A DNA stretch of 41,460 nt from Geminicoccaceae bacterium (GTDB lineage: Bacteria; Pseudomonadota; Alphaproteobacteria; Geminicoccales; Geminicoccaceae), in the NCBI GenBank assembly GCA_025062095.1, contig JANXAZ010000030.1, forward strand, positions 1 to 41,460, written 5' to 3'. Position numbers and translations under genes: made by a program. Positions 36,605 through 41,460 of the stretch are shown here, in pieces. Within the stretch, counting starts at the first letter, position 1, and every line of letters begins with the position of its first letter. Under the pieces are notes generated by a model. The model was not told the DNA's origin. It saw only the letters and a list, made by a program, of their open reading frames with translations, and did no database searches.

Positions 36605-38035
36605 ATGCCGACATCCCCGACTCTGCTGTGGGGGCTCGCCTTCGCGGCGGGCATGCTCAGGCTCGCCGTGGCGCTCGCCACCGTCGACGTCCCGGGCGAC
36701 GGACCGACTCGTGCCGCTCTCGGTTGGCAGTGGTTGCAGGAGCCGCGGCTCGTCCGCGACGGCAGCTGGCTGCCCTTCGGCGAGATCTCGGTGGGCCTTT
36801 CGGCCCTTCTCGTCCGCGATCCCAAATGGGCGGCACGGGTCCTCTCGCTCGTCACCGGCACGGCGACGGTTCCGCTCTTCGCGAGTCTGGCAGCATGCGT
36901 CTTCGGGCCGGCGGTCGGGCTCGCCGCCGCTGCCGCACTCGCCTTTCTGCCGATCCACGTGACCCTTTCGGCGAGTTCGCTCGTCGATGCGCCCGCGCTT
37001 TTCTTCACGCTGCTCGCGCTGCGGCTCGGCCTGGCTCCGTCCGACGGGCGCTCCCGGCCCGTCTTTTTTCTCGGCACCGCGCTCGCGGGCGGTATCGCGT
37101 GCGGCCTGCGCTACGAGGCCTGGGTGCTTCTCCTCCTCCTCCCCCTCCACCGCGCCTTCGCGCGCCGCCGCCCCGCCGAAGCGGTGCTCTTGTTCGCGCT
37201 TCTTTCGCCTCTGCCGCTGTTCTGGACGTTCACCGCGCTCGGAGGACCTTCCGGGCTTTATGCGGCTTTTCGCAAAGTCGCGGAGAGCGGAGCGAGTATC
37301 GGCGGCCAGGCCGTACCGCTCGGGGAGGCGGTGGCGATCGCGCTCGGCGAAACCGCGGTCCTCGCAGGGCCGGCGACGCTTCCGCTCGCCGCTTGCGGGC
37401 TCCTGCTCGCGCTCGGGACGGCCGGAAAGGCAGAGGCGGCCGAGCGCCTGCTCTGGGTTTCCTTCTGGCTCCTCGCGCTTCTTCTCGTGTTCCTGCTCGC
37501 GCGCGAGCGCGGGCCGAGTTTCGTCGACCGCTACGCGCTTTCCGCGGCCGTTTTCGCCCTGCCCCTCGCCTTTTGGGCTTTGGAGCCGCTTCTCGGCGAA
37601 CGAACGCGCGCTGTCCTGCTCGTCGCCGCGCTCGTCGGCTCGACGGGCATCGCGACCTGGATCGCGCGACCGGAACTCTATCTCGCCCGCCGCTTCCCGC
37701 CCGAAATCGTCGGTCTCGCCGGCTGGCTCGACGAGAAACGCGCGCCCGGAACCGCGGTCCTGTTCACCCGCGCCGGTTGGCTTCCCACCTACGTGCCTCT
37801 GTTCCACTCGATGCGCCGCGACGATTACCGGATCGTCTCGTGGTACCTGCAGGACGCGGCGCTGCGCGCTTTCCTCGTCCGCCGGCGGCCGCAGATCCTG
37901 ATCACCCGCGAGGGCGACGAGGCCTTCCTCGCGCGGATCCGCGCGGCCGGAGCGGAACCGGGCGGAGTGCTCGCCCGCTTCGGAAAGCTCGAGGTCCGCG
38001 AGCTGCGCTTGCCGGGGCCGCCGCCGCGCGGGTAG
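36605..38035 (+). CDS. GT-C fold membrane glycosyltransferase (ArnT/PMT-like)
   Basis: This 476-residue polytopic protein has about ten membrane helices and a soluble C-terminal part (about 375-476). The first periplasmic loop contains DVPGDGPTRAALGWQWLQEP, with acidic residues where GT-C enzymes bind the lipid-phosphate sugar. Later segments such as LVDAPALFFTLLALRLGL and RYEAWVLLLLLPLHR follow the Dpm1-dependent glycosyltransferase pattern. GT-C enzymes transfer sugars from polyprenyl-phosphate carriers on the outer face of the inner membrane, so it could use the lipid predicted from the DprE-like operon 1.3 kb upstream. That link is inference. The ATG at 36605 is preferred over the long upstream frame. 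Confidence 0.8.
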   Translation: MPTSPTLLWGLAFAAGMLRLAVALATVDVPGDGPTRAALGWQWLQEPRLVRDGSWLPFGEISVGLSALLVRDPKWAARVLSLVTGTATVPLFASLAACVFGPAVGLAAAAALAFLPIHVTLSASSLVDAPALFFTLLALRLGLAPSDGRSRPVFFLGTALAGGIACGLRYEAWVLLLLLPLHRAFARRRPAEAVLLFALLSPLPLFWTFTALGGPSGLYAAFRKVAESGASIGGQAVPLGEAVAIALGETAVLAGPATLPLAACGLLLALGTAGKAEAAERLLWVSFWLLALLLVFLLARERGPSFVDRYALSAAVFALPLAFWALEPLLGERTRAVLLVAALVGSTGIATWIARPELYLARRFPPEIVGLAGWLDEKRAPGTAVLFTRAGWLPTYVPLFHSMRRDDYRIVSWYLQDAALRAFLVRRRPQILITREGDEAFLARIRAAGAEPGGVLARFGKLEVRELRLPGPPPRG

Positions 38036-38063
38036 TCGGCGAGCGAACGCGACGGGGATCGAC

Positions 38064-39503
38064 GTGCGCCGCGACGAGCTCGTCCTCGCCGCCGATCTCG
38101 GCGGCAGCGCCCTCAAGCTCGGTCTGGTCGATGTGCGCGGCAGGCTCGTGGCCGCCACCGCGCGCGCTCTTCTCGACCGCGAACCCGAACCGGGAGCGGT
38201 CGAGCAGGACGCCGAGAGCTGGTGGTCCGCGTTCGTCGATCTCGCTCGCGCGCTCGCCAGCGGGCGAAGCGACGCGATCGCGGGCATCGCCCTCACCGGG
38301 GCCACCCGGTGCTTCCTGCTCGTTGATCGCGCCGGCGTTCCGCTCGCCCCCGCTCTCATGGTCCGCGACCGCAGGGCCGCCGCGGAGGCGGAGGACCTCG
38401 CGCAGCGGCTCTCGGCGGAGACGGGCCCGATCGACGCCTCGCATCCGCTCGCCCGGCTCGCGTGGTTCGCCCGACGCGCCCCGGAACGCCTCCAGCGTGC
38501 GGCGCATTTGCTCGAACCCGCGGACTTCCTCGCGTTTCGGCTGACGGGCGAGGTCGGTCGCGATCCCGTCCGGGCTCGGCGCGTCGCCGGGGATGCCGTT
38601 CGCGAGCTGGCGCATCGTCTCGCTCTGCCCCTCGATCTGTTCCCGCCCGTTCGGCCGCTCGGGGAGATCCTGGGCCGTCTCCGCCCCGAGCCCGCCCGGC
38701 TTCTCGGGCTCGCGAGCGGCGTGCCGGTCGTCCTCGCCCCCATGGATGCGTGGTGCGCGAGCTTCGGCGTCGGTGCCCTTCGACCGGGTCGCGCCTATGC
38801 GAGCCTCGGAAGCTCTCTCGTCGCGGGATTGATCGTCGATCGGCCGATCACCGCTCCGGGTCTTCCGAGCCCGATGTGGGCCGAGGGGCTGTGGCATCTG
38901 GGCGGGCCCGGGCGGACGGGCGGGGCGGTCCTCGACCGGTTCGCGCGCCTTTTCGGGTGTACGACGGGAGAGTTCGTCGCCGAGGCCGAACGCGAACCCG
39001 CCGATGCGGACGCCCCCTTCTGCCATCCCTGGCCGGACGGAGAGCGCGTGCCCTGGCGCGCTCCGGCGTTGCGGGCGCGGTTGTGGAACCTCGGTCCCGA
39101 GACGACGCGCGGAGCGATCGCACTCGCGGTGCTCGAGGGGCTCGCCTTCTGGGTTCGTCTCGTGCTCGAGCGGGCGGAGGTCGCCGCCGGTCTGCGCGCC
39201 GAGACCGTACGGATCTCGGGCGGGCTTTGCGCCTCGTCCCGACTCTGTCGCCTTCTCGCCGAGGCGCTCGGACGTCGCCTTCTGCGCTTTCCGGCGCGCG
39301 AGGGCGCGCTCCTCGGCGCGGCGGGTCTGGCGCTGCGCGCGCTCGGTGTGTTTCCCGATCTCGACGCGTCGAGCGAAGCCCTCGAGCGCGCGCAGTCTCC
39401 GGAGCCGATCGAACCCGACCCGGAGGGCGTCGCGCGCCGCGCGCGGCGCTTCGCGTGCTGGTACCAGGAACTCGGATGCGCTGCGAGCGACGGGGAGGTG
39501 TGA
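38064..39503 (+). CDS. FGGY-family carbohydrate kinase
   Basis: This 479-residue ATP-dependent sugar kinase has the two-domain FGGY fold. The phosphate-1 segment LAADLGGSALKLGLVD is at the N-terminus, the substrate-binding region is near MDAWCASFGVGAL, and the adenosine site is ISGGLCASSRLCRLLAEALG with REGALLGAAGLAL. The family includes xylulose, ribulose, glycerol, rhamnulose and fucose kinases; the substrate cannot be told here. The start is GTG at 38064. Its stop codon overlaps the permease start by one base (TGATG), so the kinase probably phosphorylates the sugar brought in by the following ABC importer. Confidence 0.86.
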   Translation: MRRDELVLAADLGGSALKLGLVDVRGRLVAATARALLDREPEPGAVEQDAESWWSAFVDLARALASGRSDAIAGIALTGATRCFLLVDRAGVPLAPALMVRDRRAAAEAEDLAQRLSAETGPIDASHPLARLAWFARRAPERLQRAAHLLEPADFLAFRLTGEVGRDPVRARRVAGDAVRELAHRLALPLDLFPPVRPLGEILGRLRPEPARLLGLASGVPVVLAPMDAWCASFGVGALRPGRAYASLGSSLVAGLIVDRPITAPGLPSPMWAEGLWHLGGPGRTGGAVLDRFARLFGCTTGEFVAEAEREPADADAPFCHPWPDGERVPWRAPALRARLWNLGPETTRGAIALAVLEGLAFWVRLVLERAEVAAGLRAETVRISGGLCASSRLCRLLAEALGRRLLRFPAREGALLGAAGLALRALGVFPDLDASSEALERAQSPEPIEPDPEGVARRARRFACWYQELGCAASDGEV

Positions 39504-40450
39504 TGCGCGCGCAGCTCGCCCGCTTCGGGACGGTGATCGCGGCACTCGCGCTCTTCGCGGCCCTCGCTCTTTTCGCACCGAACTTCACCGCCCCGGCGAA
39601 TCTCCTCAACATCGTCAAACAGGCGAGTTATCTCGCGATCCTCGCCATCGGCTTCACGATCGCTCTTCTTGCGGGCGAGCTCGACCTCTCCGTGGGTCAG
39701 GTCGCAACGCTCGCCTCGGTGCTCTGCGCCGCGCTCGTCTTCTCCGGCCAACCCTGGCCGATCGCGGCCCTCGCCGGGCTCCTCGGGGCGCTGCTTTGCG
39801 GGGTCGCCAACGCGGTGGCGGTGACCCGGTTCAAAATCCCCTCCTTGATCGCCACGCTCGCGACCGGGGCCATCGCCACCGGCTGCGCGTTCCTGGTCAC
39901 CGGCGGCGTGGCCTTCGTCGGCCGCTTTCCGCGAGCCTTCGTGAGCCTCGGTCGCGGCACGCTCGGGCCCGTGCCGTTGCCGATCGTCTGGCTTTCGGTG
40001 CTGTTCCTGGCCGCTCTCTTTTTCGTCAAGCGCACGCGCACGGGAGCGGCGTTGACCGCCTGTGGCGAAGCGCCCGAAGCGGCGCGCCTGGTCGGCATCG
40101 ACGTCGCCCGCATGAAGGCCCTGGGGCTGCTGTTGTCGGCTCTGTGCGCCGGGCTGTGCGGGCTCGTCCTGACCGCGGCGCTCGCCTCCTCCTCGCCGAC
40201 GATCGCCAGCGAGTTCCTGATGCGGGCGATCGCCGCGGTGCTCTTGGGCATGACCACGATCGAGCCGGGGCGCCCCAATCTCTTCGGCACGCTTCTGGGC
40301 ACCGTGCTCATCGCCGGGCTCGCCAACGGGCTCACGCTTCTGGGCTTTCCGTATTACGTGCAAGACATCGCCCTCGGGCTCATCATGCTCGCTTCCGTGG
40401 GCTTCGCCGCGCGCTTTCTCGAGGAAGCGGCCTTCGGTGGGGCGCGCTGA
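39503..40450 (+). CDS. Ribose-type sugar ABC importer permease (RbsC family)
   Basis: This 315-residue permease of the CUT2 (ribose/xylose/galactoside) class has about eight to ten membrane helices. Diagnostic stretches are NLLNIVKQASYLAILAIG, ALLAGELDLSVGQVATLASV, ARLVGIDVARMKALGLLLSALCAG (the ATPase-coupling loop) and FGTLLGTVLIAGLANGLTLLG near the end. It would dimerise and pair with a double-domain ATPase, which is not present on this side and may lie beyond the right edge. GGGGAGG lies just before the ATG at 39503. It is downstream of and overlapping with the FGGY kinase. Confidence 0.9.
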   Translation: MRAQLARFGTVIAALALFAALALFAPNFTAPANLLNIVKQASYLAILAIGFTIALLAGELDLSVGQVATLASVLCAALVFSGQPWPIAALAGLLGALLCGVANAVAVTRFKIPSLIATLATGAIATGCAFLVTGGVAFVGRFPRAFVSLGRGTLGPVPLPIVWLSVLFLAALFFVKRTRTGAALTACGEAPEAARLVGIDVARMKALGLLLSALCAGLCGLVLTAALASSSPTIASEFLMRAIAAVLLGMTTIEPGRPNLFGTLLGTVLIAGLANGLTLLGFPYYVQDIALGLIMLASVGFAARFLEEAAFGGAR

Positions 40451-40537
40451 GCCGCCGAGCGGAACGGCGCAGAGCTCGTTGATTGTTGCCGGCGCGCGCT
40501 CCATCGTACCGGGCGTTCGCATTCGGGAGGCAACCCC

Positions 40538-41460
40538 TTGCGCAGGCTTCTGGTCCTCGTCGCCGCCGCGGCTCTTTCCTTCCTCGCCCCCGCGACCGCC
40601 CGGGCGGTGAAGCTCGGGATCGTCGCCTTCCAGATGTCGGCCGAGACGCACGCGCGCGTGGCGAACGCCGCGAAAGCGGCGGCCGAAGACCGGGGCTGGG
40701 AGGTGACTCTGCTCAATTCCGCCGGCTCGGTGCCCGATCACGCGGCCCAGATCGAAAATCTCGTCCAAAAAGGCGTCGACGCCATCATCCTCGCCATGGG
40801 CAAGCCGCTCCAAGTCGCGGCCCAGCTGGAGGCCGCGGCGGCCAAGAACATTCCGGTGGTCACGGTGATGTCGGGCACCAGTCCCCACACGCTCTTCGAC
40901 ATAACCGTCAACGAATACGAGGTCGGGGCCAAGATCGGCGTCTATCTTCTCGGTCTTCTCAACTACCAGGGCAACATCCTCATGTGCCGGTACGAAGGCC
41001 ACGGCGGAACCAAGGTCCGCGGCCGCGTGATGGACGTCATCTTGGAGGAGAACACGGGGGTCAAAGTCCTGGGCACGCACGCCATGGCCCGCACCCAGAG
41101 CTGGCGGGAGGACGTCAAGGCGGGGATGGAGGCGCTGATCCTGCGCCACGCCGGCAACTTCAAGGCGATCTGGGCGAGCTTCGACGGTCAGGCCTTCGTC
41201 ATCGACGACATCCTTCAGGCCCAGGGCTACAAGAAAGGCCAGGTGTTCCTCACCGGCGTAGACGGCGGCCAAGAGGCTTTCCGCCGGATCCGCGATCCGA
41301 ACAGCCTGTTCACCGCCACCGTGGCCATCCCCTTCGAGCTCATGGGCGAGGCGGCCGTCGATTCGCTCGACGACATCTTGGCCGGAACACCCAAGAACGA
41401 CATCACCCCCGGTCCTTATCTCTTCATGGACGCCGTTCTCGTCGACGCCAACAACGTCCC
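40538..41460 (+). CDS. Sugar-binding periplasmic protein of a ribose-type ABC importer (3' end outside window)
   Basis: At least 307 residues are encoded, beginning at TTG (40538) with a strong GGGAGG 7 bp upstream. Residues 1-23 form a signal peptide (LLVLVAAAALSFLAPATARA). The mature part has the type I periplasmic-binding fold of RbsB-like proteins, seen in VKLGIVAFQMSAETHARVANAA, NLVQKGVDAIILAMG, IPVVTVMSG, AIWASFDGQAF and VFLTGVDGGQEAFRRI. It would deliver a sugar to the permease encoded upstream. The frame remains open to the right edge. No minus-strand gene competes here; the long antisense frames opposite it are artefacts. Confidence 0.9.
   Translation, partial: MRRLLVLVAAAALSFLAPATARAVKLGIVAFQMSAETHARVANAAKAAAEDRGWEVTLLNSAGSVPDHAAQIENLVQKGVDAIILAMGKPLQVAAQLEAAAAKNIPVVTVMSGTSPHTLFDITVNEYEVGAKIGVYLLGLLNYQGNILMCRYEGHGGTKVRGRVMDVILEENTGVKVLGTHAMARTQSWREDVKAGMEALILRHAGNFKAIWASFDGQAFVIDDILQAQGYKKGQVFLTGVDGGQEAFRRIRDPNSLFTATVAIPFELMGEAAVDSLDDILAGTPKNDITPGPYLFMDAVLVDANNV

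Noticed and set aside
38795-41272. Minus-strand open frame of about 825 codons at the right end
   Set aside because: It is antisense to the FGGY kinase, permease and binding-protein genes, which have clear motifs and ribosome binding sites. Its translation is low-complexity and matches no family.

Overview
The window comes from a high-GC (roughly 70%) Gram-negative bacterium, most likely an alphaproteobacterium near the Rhodospirillales. Evidence for this is the Kdo and LPS genes (kdsB, lptE), the gene order DUF3576 lipoprotein - leuS - lptE - holA, a SUV3-like RNA helicase beside an Hsp15-type S4 protein, and porin-4-type outer-membrane porins. Most genes are chromosomal housekeeping genes. 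I saw no rRNA, tRNA, IS element, phage gene or CRISPR array.

Layout. 1-1879 (minus strand): start of a gene cut by the left edge, pheA, kdsB. 1985-9103 (plus): membrane-anchored cytochrome c, hisN-type phosphatase, then a complete yejABEF peptide ABC importer. 9630-18195 (minus): xylonate-type IlvD/Edd dehydratase, UbiH-family hydroxylase, holA, lptE, a tiny bridging ORF, leuS and a DUF3576 lipoprotein. 18287-21509 (minus): a small outer-membrane barrel protein and two tandem paralogous porins with clear hairpins between and after them. 21685-26420: JmjC oxygenase (minus), YggS (plus), Hsp15-like S4 protein and SUV3-like helicase (minus). 26805-28769 (plus): htpG. 28786-30399 (minus): FG-GAP/ASPIC protein and a two-TM small protein. 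30488-31636 (plus): methyltransferase-acetyltransferase fusion.

The most interesting part is 31761-35304 on the plus strand. Three translationally overlapping genes encode a UbiA-type prenyltransferase with a degenerate HAD domain, a DprE1-like FAD oxidase and a DprE2-like SDR. Together they match the mycobacterial route from PRPP and polyprenyl phosphate to polyprenylphosphoryl-arabinose. A GT-C membrane glycosyltransferase that could use such a lipid donor lies 1.3 kb downstream (36605-38035), beyond a minus-strand MaoC gene and an ogt gene. It is followed by an FGGY sugar kinase and the permease and binding-protein genes of a ribose-type ABC importer, which runs off the right edge.

Many long open frames antisense to these genes are by-products of extreme GC codon bias and are not annotated. 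Identifications come from motif recognition by eye; no database search was possible.
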